Source: a virus. From it: DNA of 64,000 nucleotides. The position numbers and the translations under genes are program-made. This document shows, piece after piece, positions 29,144 through 37,149 of the stretch; position 1 is the stretch's first letter; each line of letters starts with the position of its first letter. The notes beneath the pieces were generated by a model that saw nothing but the letters and a program-made list of their open reading frames with translations, ran no database searches and was not told the DNA's origin. The DNA lies in IMG/VR virus record IMGVR_UViG_3300023184_000027, positions 1 through 64,000 of that record. One strand, 5' to 3'.

Positions 29144-29201
29144 TGATTGTCCATTTTAAAAATAGAGTAATTAAGTCAATTTTTATTTTTAGGTTTCTCA
29201 T
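29124..29201 (-). pseudogene. Truncated copy of the 28311 gene
   Basis: The minus strand encodes MRNLKIKIDLITLFLKWTIN, then DIRKN and a stop after 25 residues. It matches the 55-residue protein at 28311 over its whole length. The upstream bases also match (CGATAT...AGAG before the ATG), but the -7 box has decayed to TATATTAA. It looks like a broken duplicate whose 3' part was replaced by the overlapping 30-residue frame. Confidence 0.55.
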
Positions 29202-29219
29202 CTCTTAATATATCGTAAT

Positions 29220-29810
29220 TTAATTATGCACAAATAAAACTTTATTTATTTTAACCGGATTAGTTTTTGCTGCAATTTTTTCAACATAATATCCATCTGC
29301 TTCCGGTGCATATATATTATCCCAAGGAGTACTATTTATAATATCCATTCTTGTCATAAAACTTCCCTGGTCGATGTTGCTAACGATAGGATAGGAATCT
29401 AAAACTTGATAATTAAAACCATTATGAATTAGATTGCAATAAACCATCCCGCTATTATTTGATATTGCTGCATTTATCATTTCTTCTAAAAATACTGGCA
29501 TGTGATAATTATCATCATTAGCGTAAACAATCCAGTCCGCTTGTGGTTCTATTATTGCAGTTGCATGTCTATACGGATTTCCCCACCATTGAAGTCTTTC
29601 ACCATCATCAATAACAGTTATTTTATCACTGAGTTTTTCTAATTTATCTTTTAGTCCATCTATTAAAAAAGGCCCATCATGCCGTATAAATATTTCAAAA
29701 TTTTGATAAGTCTGAGCAAGTATAGAATGCACACTACAAAAAAGACTATTTAATCTATCCTCATTTTCATTTATATATGTTGTAAGAACAACTCTTATTT
29801 TATTATCCAT
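29220..29810 (-). CDS. Family 2 glycosyltransferase
   Basis: The 196-residue protein opens IRVVLTTYINENEDRLNSLF and has the aspartate motif in WIVYANDDNYHM (about residue 98), as in GT2 enzymes. It is shorter than the family norm at the C-terminus, so it may act on a small acceptor or need a partner. It precedes no obvious partner gene. Confidence 0.75.
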   Translation of the reverse strand: MDNKIRVVLTTYINENEDRLNSLFCSVHSILAQTYQNFEIFIRHDGPFLIDGLKDKLEKLSDKITVIDDGERLQWWGNPYRHATAIIEPQADWIVYANDDNYHMPVFLEEMINAAISNNSGMVYCNLIHNGFNYQVLDSYPIVSNIDQGSFMTRMDIINSTPWDNIYAPEADGYYVEKIAAKTNPVKINKVLFVHN

Positions 29811-29816
29811 TTATTA

Positions 29817-30020
29817 TTATATTGTTTTATTTGTTTCACACACACAGTTTCCGTCACCCCCTTTAGCTGGGTTGCAAACGCATTCTTTTTTTTCTTTAAC
29901 TACTCCGGTAATTAGAGTATATCCCTTGAATATCTCTAATAAAGATTTTATTTCATCAACTCTACCTTCACTATTGTGAATGGTGATAGTTTTATCTTCG
30001 TGATTTATAGTATGTCTCAT
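29817..30020 (-). CDS. Small protein with cysteine-rich end
   Basis: The 67 residues have a beta/alpha start (DKTITIHNSEGRVDEIKSLL) and a C-terminal cysteine cluster (CVCNPAKGGDGNCVC) that could bind metal. Its start overlaps the stop of the 36-residue membrane ORF (ATGA). Function unknown. Confidence 0.55.
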   Translation of the reverse strand: MRHTINHEDKTITIHNSEGRVDEIKSLLEIFKGYTLITGVVKEKKECVCNPAKGGDGNCVCETNKTI

Positions 30021-30127
30021 GTCAAAATTATTATATATAGAATAATAATGAATATAATCTCACCAATCAATATTTTGGAAGCCAATCTACATTGTTTCCC
30101 TAATCTAAAATATTCCGCTCTTGTCAT
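30017..30127 (-). CDS. 36-residue membrane microprotein
   Basis: The minus strand encodes MTRAEYFRLGKQCRLASKIL, then a hydrophobic span (about 16 residues) to a TGA that overlaps the next ATG. A good host-type promoter lies 18 bases upstream. Function unknown. Confidence 0.5.
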   Translation of the reverse strand: MTRAEYFRLGKQCRLASKILIGEIIFIIILYIIILT

Positions 30128-30145
30128 CTTACAATAAATTGAGTA

Positions 30146-30176
30146 CAAAGATATTCATTTATTTTTAATTATCAAA
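30146..30176 (-). promoter_or_regulatory. Bacteroidetes-type promoter
   Basis: On the minus strand TTTG (30176-30173), 19 bp, TATCTTTG (30153-30146), 18 bases before the ATG at 30127. Confidence 0.7.
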
Positions 30177-30893
30177 TTATTTATGGAACTCTATTATCTT
30201 CCATTTACCTTTACGAGTTTCAACAAGAGCCGTACAATTCTCACACCAATCCCCACTATTCATATAATTACCCTTAAGTTCCGGTTGGTGTATATGCCCA
30301 CACACAGCAACATCACATTTTTTTTTGTAAGCCAATAAGATTGCGTTATGTTCAAAATCATTTATGAAATTAACGGCTTTCTTAACACCATTTTTTATAT
30401 CTTTGGAGATGGAATAATAAGGTAATTTTCTCATCTCTCGATATTTGTTGTATATTCTGTTCATCCATAGAGCAAAGTCATAACCCATTGAACCAATCTT
30501 CGCCAACCATTTTGCTTTGGTAATAAACACATCTAACACATCTCCGTGAAACACATACATTTTACGACCATCAACCGATGTGAATGTATAGTCCTCATCT
30601 ATTGTGATGTTAGATAATTTGAATGGTATAAAATCTTTAATAAAATCATCGTGATTACCTCTGAGCCAAACTACATTCACATCTTTCTCACTCATCTTCA
30701 TTATCTTTCTCAACACTTTGGTATGACTTTCTTTCCATTTCCCCCCTCTATTTAGAGCCCAACCATCAATGATATCACCATTCAATATTAATGTCTCTGT
30801 GGTGTTCTTTTCAAGGAATGCGATAACATCATTGGCTCTACTTGATTTGGAACCCAAGTGTATGTCCGATAGAATTATTGTTTTATATTTCAT
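30177..30893 (-). CDS. LpxH-like metallophosphoesterase
   Basis: The 238-residue protein has all calcineurin-type motifs: D10-x-H12, G39-D40-x-x-D43, GNHD at 79-82, FHGD at 115-118 and GHIH at 199-202. The overall layout is that of UDP-2,3-diacylglucosamine hydrolases (LpxH, lipid A synthesis) and related phosphoesterases. It follows a glycosyltransferase gene with a 1-base overlap, so a role in changing the host envelope is plausible. Substrate not proven. Confidence 0.75.
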   Translation of the reverse strand: MKYKTIILSDIHLGSKSSRANDVIAFLEKNTTETLILNGDIIDGWALNRGGKWKESHTKVLRKIMKMSEKDVNVVWLRGNHDDFIKDFIPFKLSNITIDEDYTFTSVDGRKMYVFHGDVLDVFITKAKWLAKIGSMGYDFALWMNRIYNKYREMRKLPYYSISKDIKNGVKKAVNFINDFEHNAILLAYKKKCDVAVCGHIHQPELKGNYMNSGDWCENCTALVETRKGKWKIIEFHK

Positions 30894-31603
30894 TATGTCC
30901 AGTAATTATGTTCCTTTGTGAAGAACTCATCATTATTTCTATTAAACCAAGATTTAATCATCATCTTAACCATATAGAATAATCCTTTATTCTTAAATCT
31001 TCTTGATGTGGTATAAACAATTTCGTTATCCACATAAAACTTATTTGGTGTTATTTTTGAACTTAAATGGTAATCCTCGGCGAACTTATCATCCGGATTA
31101 AATCCTCCTAATGAATTAAATGCCTCTAAATTAAATAACATAAATCCCCCTACAGCAAATGGTGTGGTGAATTTGGTTAAGTATTGGATAACATCAAATG
31201 ATTTATATACATAATTGTAATGTCCATCATCTGTTCTCATTTTAGTTGTGGATAAATGATAATCGTTGTTTTCCATTATCTCAATCATATGAGATAATAA
31301 ATTAAAGTCGGTAATGAATATATCAGCATCCAAAAATAAAACATAAGGAGTTTTTATCTTTTTGGTTCCGTTGTTTCTGGCTTCAGCTGGAAATCCACCT
31401 TTAACTATTTTTACATTAATGTTATTATGAAATGAATGAAGAATACAATTCTGTGTGAATCCGTTGTCTGTTGAAGAGTCGGCAACCATTACATTCACAC
31501 CTTTGATATTATTTTGCAGGTTTAACAATCCTAAAGTTTTCTTTATGATTAAACCCTCGTTTTTACAGGGTATTACTATCGTTAAATCCTTACTTAAACT
31601 CAT
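30893..31603 (-). CDS. Family 2 glycosyltransferase
   Basis: The 236-residue protein starts LTIVIPCKNEGLIIKKTLGL and has the metal site in YVLFLDADIF (about residue 93). AGGF/ED motifs follow near residues 150-180 (FAVGGFMLF, then FAEDYHLS). It is a complete GT2 domain with a hydrophobic, basic C-terminus. It overlaps both neighbours and lies in the same operon as the phosphoesterase. Confidence 0.85.
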   Translation of the reverse strand: MSLSKDLTIVIPCKNEGLIIKKTLGLLNLQNNIKGVNVMVADSSTDNGFTQNCILHSFHNNINVKIVKGGFPAEARNNGTKKIKTPYVLFLDADIFITDFNLLSHMIEIMENNDYHLSTTKMRTDDGHYNYVYKSFDVIQYLTKFTTPFAVGGFMLFNLEAFNSLGGFNPDDKFAEDYHLSSKITPNKFYVDNEIVYTTSRRFKNKGLFYMVKMMIKSWFNRNNDEFFTKEHNYWT

Positions 31604-33192
31604 ATACTAATATCATCTAATCTGTAATTAACATTTTCATTTACTACATCATAATCAGGTGATGGATACCATCTATCATCAGGACTATAATCAGGTTTTT
31701 CTATATAATCTTCTGAAATTAATGTATCAAGGACACCTTCTAAATTATAACTCCTATCTCTATTTAGATTATCTTCAAATATTACATCAATATCTTCATC
31801 ATCAACATCAACTAAACTACTTAAATCAATTTGGATTTTGGCTCCATCACTATTAAAGAAAAACACATTACCATAAAACTCTAACGCCGATTTTATTTCA
31901 TCCTGTAAATGATTAACATAATCATCAGCATCAGCATCATTTATTGCACTACCAATAGCATTTTTAATTTCATAATCATTATCAACCTCATTTATCGCAT
32001 CCTCTAAATCTAATTCCTCATCTAATTCTACACCATCTCTTTGAGCCATGTCTCTAACAATCGCCCATATCTTTTCTTCGGTTGGTTTATCCATTACATA
32101 TTGGAAATAAGAACCCAAATCTTCATTATCGTGATTACCCCATAAATTCCAAGCATCACCTTCCATTATCTCTTCAAAAATACTAACCCTTTTTACCACA
32201 CCTGTTGTTCTATTGGTATAACTATTGTAAGTTCCCCCATCAATATACCTGTGAAAATCATCCGGAGTAATATCTAATACTAATGTTGTTGAGAGTGGTT
32301 GGATATCAACAATTCCCATCTTACCTAACAATCGTTGCATGGCTCTTGATGAGAATAACTCCGGTCTATTTTGATATAAATCTTTGATTGTTTGTTCAGG
32401 TAAATCGGATAATTTAAAGTCCTGTTCTGATGCGTATTCCGTTCCAAATCCCTCAATTAAATATCTTGTACCAGGTTCAGGTTCTCCTCTCTCATAAAAT
32501 AAGGGTAAAATATATTGATGATATTCATCTTTTGGTTTAGAGTTCTTAACACCCTTTAATTGATATAAAATACCATCCTCACCGATTGCGGCAGTTAAAA
32601 CCGATTTATTTAATTTATATTTGTTGTTAATTGGAATTACTTGTCTTAATGAATAAAGATATCCGTAAGAACTTCTACCACAGTGTCCCATTCTTTCACA
32701 CTCTTCTTCAGAATTTTTTGTATCTAAATCTGCCCAATAAAATCCATTACCATCTTCATCTGTAAAATCTATTAGTGTTGGATGTGTCTCTTTATAATTA
32801 ATGGAACCCTGACCTACTTCTAAACTATCGTGCCATTCTTTTGATTTTTCGTATAATTCTTTGAATGGTAAATTTTGATATTCTTTTACATTACCATTAA
32901 GACCTACTCTAACCCAATCCATAACAGATTGTATCTTACTACGTTGCCCATCAATAAATCTATTAGTATTCATTTGAGTTATTAATTCCTGCCCTTGTTT
33001 AGCAATATTACCCCAATTTGCACTAAATTGTTGTTGATATTCCATCATTTTTTTACCCATCCAAACAGATAAAGGACCACATAACCTATCCAATAGTTCA
33101 GCATTTTCTTCGTTAAACCCAATCTTATCCAATAAGATTTGTTTCTTGGATGCTTCAGATATAATTTGTTTTATACTTTCTATTAATTTCAT
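31600..33192 (-). CDS. PcfJ-like domain protein with leader
   Basis: The 530-residue protein starts MKLIESIKQIISEASKKQIL, a leader with I-S-E at about residue 12. Around residues 150-250 lies a PcfJ-like core: FYWADLDTKNSEEECERMGH, then CGRSS...LYSLRQ and LTAAIGEDGILYQLKGVKNS. The C-terminal 200 residues are very acidic. PcfJ-like proteins occur in conjugative elements and phages; their action is unclear. It starts the 33192-to-30177 operon with ATATTTAT 6 bases before the ATG. Confidence 0.65.
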   Translation of the reverse strand: MKLIESIKQIISEASKKQILLDKIGFNEENAELLDRLCGPLSVWMGKKMMEYQQQFSANWGNIAKQGQELITQMNTNRFIDGQRSKIQSVMDWVRVGLNGNVKEYQNLPFKELYEKSKEWHDSLEVGQGSINYKETHPTLIDFTDEDGNGFYWADLDTKNSEEECERMGHCGRSSYGYLYSLRQVIPINNKYKLNKSVLTAAIGEDGILYQLKGVKNSKPKDEYHQYILPLFYERGEPEPGTRYLIEGFGTEYASEQDFKLSDLPEQTIKDLYQNRPELFSSRAMQRLLGKMGIVDIQPLSTTLVLDITPDDFHRYIDGGTYNSYTNRTTGVVKRVSIFEEIMEGDAWNLWGNHDNEDLGSYFQYVMDKPTEEKIWAIVRDMAQRDGVELDEELDLEDAINEVDNDYEIKNAIGSAINDADADDYVNHLQDEIKSALEFYGNVFFFNSDGAKIQIDLSSLVDVDDEDIDVIFEDNLNRDRSYNLEGVLDTLISEDYIEKPDYSPDDRWYPSPDYDVVNENVNYRLDDISI

Positions 33193-33206
33193 ATCACTAT
33201 AAATAT
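33193..33206 (-). promoter_or_regulatory. ATATTTAT box upstream of the PcfJ-like gene
   Basis: ATATTTAT (33206-33199 on the minus strand) lies 6 bases before the start. A second copy in the opposite direction (33231-33238) stands 15 bases before the plus-strand nuclease gene. Confidence 0.4.
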
Positions 33207-33253
33207 ATCAAAATTAAATAATAGGTTAATATATTTATTATAAAATAACCTTT

Positions 33254-33844
33254 ATGAAAATCCTTACACTATTATTACTTACTCTAATTACATTCACATC
33301 ATTCTCACAAAAAAAATTAAGAGATAGTGTTGTAATTAAAACTTCAATGTTTGAGATTGTTTATTCTGAGAAATTAGAACAACCTAAATTCATTCGTTAC
33401 ATCGTTCAGTGTTCAAATGGAACCGCCTCAAGAATCGGAATGGACTTCTATGTTTGTGACTCAATCAAAACATCCGACAATGGTGACTACGAGAACAATC
33501 AGTTTGATAAGGGTCATCTCGCTCCCGCCGCAGATTTTAATTGTGATAAAAAAACTTTATTCAAAACTTTTACCTATCTAAATTGTTCTCTACAACAAGA
33601 AAACTTAAACAGAACCACTTGGAGATTACTTGAGGTGAGAGAAAGAGAATTATCTAAAACAAGTAAAGTAGTTCAAGTAGAAATTAGATGTATTTTTGGA
33701 CCACAATCAATTAAATTACCATCCGGAGCAACAATACCAACAGCATATAGGAAAACAATAAAATACGATGGGAAAACAGAAGTATATTACTTCAAAAACG
33801 AAAAACCATTATCAACCGACTTTACCAAATATAAAGTAAAATAA
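33254..33844 (+). CDS. Secreted DNA/RNA non-specific endonuclease (NUC1 family)
   Basis: The 196-residue protein has a signal peptide (MKILTLLLLTLITFTSFS, cut near Q19). The NUC1 active site is FDKGHLAPAADF (D85-K-G-H88, where H88 is the general base), and the metal-binding asparagine is N117 in QQENLN. The family degrades single- and double-stranded DNA and RNA outside the cytoplasm. In a phage it could clear DNA in the periplasm or block competing phages. Export is inferred from the signal peptide. Confidence 0.8.
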   Translation: MKILTLLLLTLITFTSFSQKKLRDSVVIKTSMFEIVYSEKLEQPKFIRYIVQCSNGTASRIGMDFYVCDSIKTSDNGDYENNQFDKGHLAPAADFNCDKKTLFKTFTYLNCSLQQENLNRTTWRLLEVRERELSKTSKVVQVEIRCIFGPQSIKLPSGATIPTAYRKTIKYDGKTEVYYFKNEKPLSTDFTKYKVK

Positions 33845-33845
33845 A

Positions 33846-33869
33846 AAAACCCCCTGAAATGGGGGTTTT
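33846..33869. terminator. Rho-independent terminator
   Basis: A 9-bp stem (AAAACCCCC with GGGGGTTTT) and 6-base loop right after the nuclease gene, then GTTTTATAT. Confidence 0.85.
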
Positions 33870-33872
33870 GTT

Positions 33873-34160
33873 TTATATATTAAAGGAGAAGTGATTAGTC
33901 CCATCAAAATCAAAATACGCAATCACATCATCATGACCCCACACAAGTCGGATATATAAACTAATATCAGGATATAAATTACCGGAGTTCCCCGGAAATG
34001 TAATGGTGAGTTTTGTTTTATAACCTCTCATCCCACCAACATAACCTATCGTAGGAATATCATAATCACACTCAATTAATGTGCTAATAGACACGGAATT
34101 AACATACTTCGGATGGTATCGTTTTAATATCATCATAAAACTTTTGACTCCTGATACCAT
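33873..34160 (-). CDS. Small unknown protein
   Basis: The 95-residue protein is beta-rich (YKTKLTITFPGNSGNLYPDI, then LVWGHDDVIAYFDFDG). Its start overlaps the stop of the membrane protein gene at 34160. No leader or known motif. Confidence 0.5.
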   Translation of the reverse strand: MVSGVKSFMMILKRYHPKYVNSVSISTLIECDYDIPTIGYVGGMRGYKTKLTITFPGNSGNLYPDISLYIRLVWGHDDVIAYFDFDGTNHFSFNI

Positions 34161-34399
34161 TATTTTATTTCCTTATCAAAGAAAACACCTTTCATATTTT
34201 TTAAGAACATAAGGATATTACTACGAAATAAAATCACAGGGCTTACCAACCAAAAAGTTAATGTTATAATACCAATACATAATAATCTAACATCGGATTG
34301 ATTTATAAAATATATTGACATATCAATTAATCCAACCCAAACAAGAAGGCAATATAGAACCCCAATAAATTTTAATACATTTTTCATCTTACTTTTCAA
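34160..34399 (-). CDS. Two-span membrane protein
   Basis: The 79 residues have two hydrophobic spans (FIGVLYCLLVWVGLIDMSIY and LLCIGIITLTFWLVSPVILF) between basic ends. It overlaps both neighbouring genes. A phage inner-membrane protein of unknown role; a holin is possible but not shown. Confidence 0.55.
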   Translation of the reverse strand: MKSKMKNVLKFIGVLYCLLVWVGLIDMSIYFINQSDVRLLCIGIITLTFWLVSPVILFRSNILMFLKNMKGVFFDKEIK

Positions 34400-34598
34400 T
34401 TAACATATTTGTATTCGCCACCGGAACTCTTAATACCGGAATTACTGAAATCCCCGATTTTTGCATTACTTCGTAATACCCATTCTCAATCCTTACCGTT
34501 GGTACATTATCAAAGTAATATAATTTCTGCCCTTCAAATGCGGTTAAAAGGGTTACTGTTTTTTCTGTGCTATTAAATAGCAATACTTGATTCATCAT
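34389..34598 (-). CDS. Small unknown protein
   Basis: The 69-residue protein is beta-rich (QVLLFNSTEKTVTLLTAFEG, then VIPVLRVPVANTNMLI). It is the first gene of a three-gene overlapping run (34598 to 33873). A -7-type TATCTTTG lies 15 bases upstream (34621-34614), but the TTTG element is weak. Confidence 0.5.
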   Translation of the reverse strand: MMNQVLLFNSTEKTVTLLTAFEGQKLYYFDNVPTVRIENGYYEVMQKSGISVIPVLRVPVANTNMLIEK

Positions 34599-34673
34599 TT
34601 TAATTTGTTTTTACAAAGATAACATAATTATCCCAATAATAAAACATTTTCACAAAAAAATAGATTAGAAGTT

Positions 34674-35279
34674 TTACCCAATTTTAGGTTGTAGTGGCGG
34701 GTCTAATAAAAATTTATCATTAATCCAATGTCTCAATTCGTTCTCAACAAAATATTCAGGGACTTCCTCGTCTTCTGATTTTTCTGTTGCTAACTCACTA
34801 ATATGTTTAGCGAATTTAATTTTATATTTATCGTCCAACATAGTCATTAATCCGTCAGATATGAAAAATATTTTAGAAAATGGGTCATCTAAATGTATTT
34901 CACCTTCAGCTACTTGGAAAGCCTTTAATATTAATCTACCCCAAAAAGTTTTATAACTTTCTGTTTCAGTTAAACTTGGTCGTAAAAGTTTGTTAACCGC
35001 TCTCATTGTACCGGCAATAATTCCCGGAATCATAAGTTGGGGTAAGAACCACGGCAATAATCTAATAGTTGTTTTTACACCACCTTCACCAACATGCTTA
35101 AACACTCTTCGTTTTGTTGCACTATCAACAATAGCCTTTAATTGTCCAAAAGTTATCTTACCTTGACTACTACAAAATCTCTCACTATCACAAATATTTT
35201 TAATGGTTGTTTTTGACGGATGTACATCTACAGTTTCAAATAATTTAATATATTGGGTTTCATTTACTATAATTCTCAT
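34674..35279 (-). CDS. Leader-type (MRIIVNE) protein, conserved-looking
   Basis: From the ATG at 35279 the protein has 201 residues and starts MRIIVNETQYIKLFETVDVH. It has a helical core with GKITFGQLKAIVDSATK, LLPWFLPQLMIPGIIAGTMR and DPFSKIFFISDGLMTMLDDK. It ends in VPEYFVENELRHWINDKFLL, the local W-x-x-D-K-F unit. The hydrophobic stretch around residue 75 may touch a membrane. ATAAATAC (one change from the box) lies 4 bases before the ATG, which decides this start over one six codons upstream. Confidence 0.6.
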   Translation of the reverse strand: MRIIVNETQYIKLFETVDVHPSKTTIKNICDSERFCSSQGKITFGQLKAIVDSATKRRVFKHVGEGGVKTTIRLLPWFLPQLMIPGIIAGTMRAVNKLLRPSLTETESYKTFWGRLILKAFQVAEGEIHLDDPFSKIFFISDGLMTMLDDKYKIKFAKHISELATEKSEDEEVPEYFVENELRHWINDKFLLDPPLQPKIG

Positions 35280-35291
35280 ATTTATAAATAC
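35280..35291 (-). promoter_or_regulatory. ATATTTAT-type box (GTATTTAT), 4 bases before start codon
   Basis: On the minus strand GTATTTAT (35291-35284), AAAT, then ATG at 35279. Confidence 0.45.
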
Positions 35292-35310
35292 ATTCATACT
35301 TTAAAATAAA

Positions 35311-36138
35311 ATGGAAAAAGATAGATTATTAAAACTTGTTAGTAGAAGCTCTAAATCATTCAAAGAGTTAACACCAACCCAAATTTATAATAAAATACAA
35401 TCAGACTCAATGTTTGAACCTTTGTTGTCTATATTACAACCTAACGATATTGTATTATATTGTTTTTTAGTTAATCAAAACCAATTAAAAAAAGATATTG
35501 ATGAGATGTATGACCGAATAACTAGTGGTCTATACGCTGTTCAAATTGCTGAAATAGATGAACAAAACCCTGAAGTGGATTGCTCATATTGTGACGCAGG
35601 TCTTACTAATTGTAGTAATTGTGATTCATCAGGTGTTATCCCTTGTAGTCAATGTGATGAAACCGGTGAAGTTCCTTGTCATTATTGTGAAGGGACTGGT
35701 TATGAAGATGATGATACCGAATGTGAATATTGTAAAGGTAGTGGTAATGAAACTTGCGATAAGTGTGATGGAGATGGTGAAGATGGTTGTCACTGGTGTG
35801 ATGATGGTTATAATCTTTGTGATGATTGTGGTGGAAGTGGTGAAATACCCGACTATGATTTAACATCAGTTGTCTATTCAGAGTTTGTATCTTGGAGCGA
35901 AGGTTGGAGAAATAATTTTGATACTTATGTTTCAGATGAAATCATTGATGACGATGATTACCACAATTTTATTGAGAATAATCAAACTTTATTACTTCAC
36001 TATGTTACACTCAAGAGCGAACATTATAAAGACTTTGAAGTTGGCGAATTACTTTTTGATGAATTAATATTTCAACCGACAGTCAGTCGAGCAGGAACAA
36101 TAGGAAATAAACTAGTAGTTAAAAACTTTAGACATTAA
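35311..36138 (+). CDS. DnaJ-type cysteine-rich zinc-finger protein
   Basis: The 275-residue protein has an N-terminal helical domain and then, at about residues 89-185, a row of eight CxxC units. Examples are CSYCDAGLTNCSNCDSSG, CHYCEGTGYEDD and CDKCDGDGEDGCHWC. The CxxCxGxG spacing resembles the DnaJ central domain but with twice the usual number of units and many acidic residues. There is no J domain. It may act as a thiol or zinc chaperone, or bind protein. It is cotranscribed with the 36140 gene. Confidence 0.7.
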   Translation: MEKDRLLKLVSRSSKSFKELTPTQIYNKIQSDSMFEPLLSILQPNDIVLYCFLVNQNQLKKDIDEMYDRITSGLYAVQIAEIDEQNPEVDCSYCDAGLTNCSNCDSSGVIPCSQCDETGEVPCHYCEGTGYEDDDTECEYCKGSGNETCDKCDGDGEDGCHWCDDGYNLCDDCGGSGEIPDYDLTSVVYSEFVSWSEGWRNNFDTYVSDEIIDDDDYHNFIENNQTLLLHYVTLKSEHYKDFEVGELLFDELIFQPTVSRAGTIGNKLVVKNFRH

Positions 36139-36139
36139 A

Positions 36140-36787
36140 ATGGAAAAACTTATTGGAATGTATTACAAATCCCTTAAAAAGCCAACAAACATAAATGGTC
36201 TTTTACTTTATCCATTCATGGAAGATGGGAATATAAGGTGGGAATATGATAACCAAAATAATGCATCATTTAATATTGATACAGTAGAAGGATATTTAGA
36301 ACAATTAATTTATGATTTTTTTAAATTAGTGGGTCTTGAACCTGATTTCAGAGAACTAACCCCAAAATATTGTAAAATAGATTCCCCTAAAATTTTATAT
36401 ATTACTAATGAATTAAAATCAAAACTTGAAAAGTCATTATCTAAAATAAATAAGATAAATCTTTTTGATGGTGGTCAATTTTTTAAATGTGATTCACAAA
36501 TGATTAATTGGGAATTAAAAAGACAGGACACCGAATCAGTATCTCTTTATGTTAGTTTTAAAATTTACAACTCATCTATAGATGAAAAACTTGTTAATAA
36601 TATTAATGCAAGTGAGTGGTTACAAGAATTTACTTATTCTGATGAGGCAATGGAAAGTGAAGAAGATGTGATACACGAAGCGACAAGTATCATATACAAT
36701 GAAAAAAATATATATGATAGTGATTATATGTATGTTAATACGGTACTAGATTATTATGATACTGAAGGTAATCCAATGCTTCGTTAA
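36140..36787 (+). CDS. Unknown protein
   Basis: The 215-residue protein starts 1 base after the preceding stop. It is of mixed composition with MYYKSLKKPTNINGLLLYPF at the start and an acidic tail. Its 3' end overlaps the convergent 36784 gene by 4 bases. No motif recognised. Confidence 0.5.
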   Translation: MEKLIGMYYKSLKKPTNINGLLLYPFMEDGNIRWEYDNQNNASFNIDTVEGYLEQLIYDFFKLVGLEPDFRELTPKYCKIDSPKILYITNELKSKLEKSLSKINKINLFDGGQFFKCDSQMINWELKRQDTESVSLYVSFKIYNSSIDEKLVNNINASEWLQEFTYSDEAMESEEDVIHEATSIIYNEKNIYDSDYMYVNTVLDYYDTEGNPMLR

Positions 36788-37149
36788 GTGAAATCAATAT
36801 CAACACAAACCATTGGTAACCATTTCTCAATTTCATCAAGAATATTATCCTTAATATCGTCTCCAATCCAACTTGGTAAATCTGTAATGTATTTCAAATA
36901 CTCCCAATCATCTTCAAAACCAACCTTAATTTCAATTGGTTCTACATAGATAGTTCCACTATATTTACAATTATTATATTTTTCAGTTTCCCAAATATTA
37001 ACACGGTCAATCTTATAAATCACAGACCAATCAACATAATCGTTACCAGTAGAATATGGCATCATATATTGTCCCTTAATAGTTATAACCTTACCAAATA
37101 ATCTAATGATTAACTTTTTAATTTTTTCTATTTTTTCTTCAGGATTCAT
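36784..37149 (-). CDS. Small protein of the local architecture, no ITE leader
   Basis: The 121 residues start MNPEEKIEKIKKLIIRLFGK and end DNILDEIEKWLPMVCVDIDF, a weak form of the shared helix-strand ending. The middle is beta-rich (SGTIYVEPIEIKVGFEDDWE). It overlaps the upstream stop by 1 base. Function unknown. Confidence 0.5.
   Translation of the reverse strand: MNPEEKIEKIKKLIIRLFGKVITIKGQYMMPYSTGNDYVDWSVIYKIDRVNIWETEKYNNCKYSGTIYVEPIEIKVGFEDDWEYLKYITDLPSWIGDDIKDNILDEIEKWLPMVCVDIDFT

Noticed and set aside
35558-35863. Plus- and minus-strand ORFs over the cysteine-rich gene at 35311
   Set aside because: They are frame shadows of the repetitive CxxC coding sequence.
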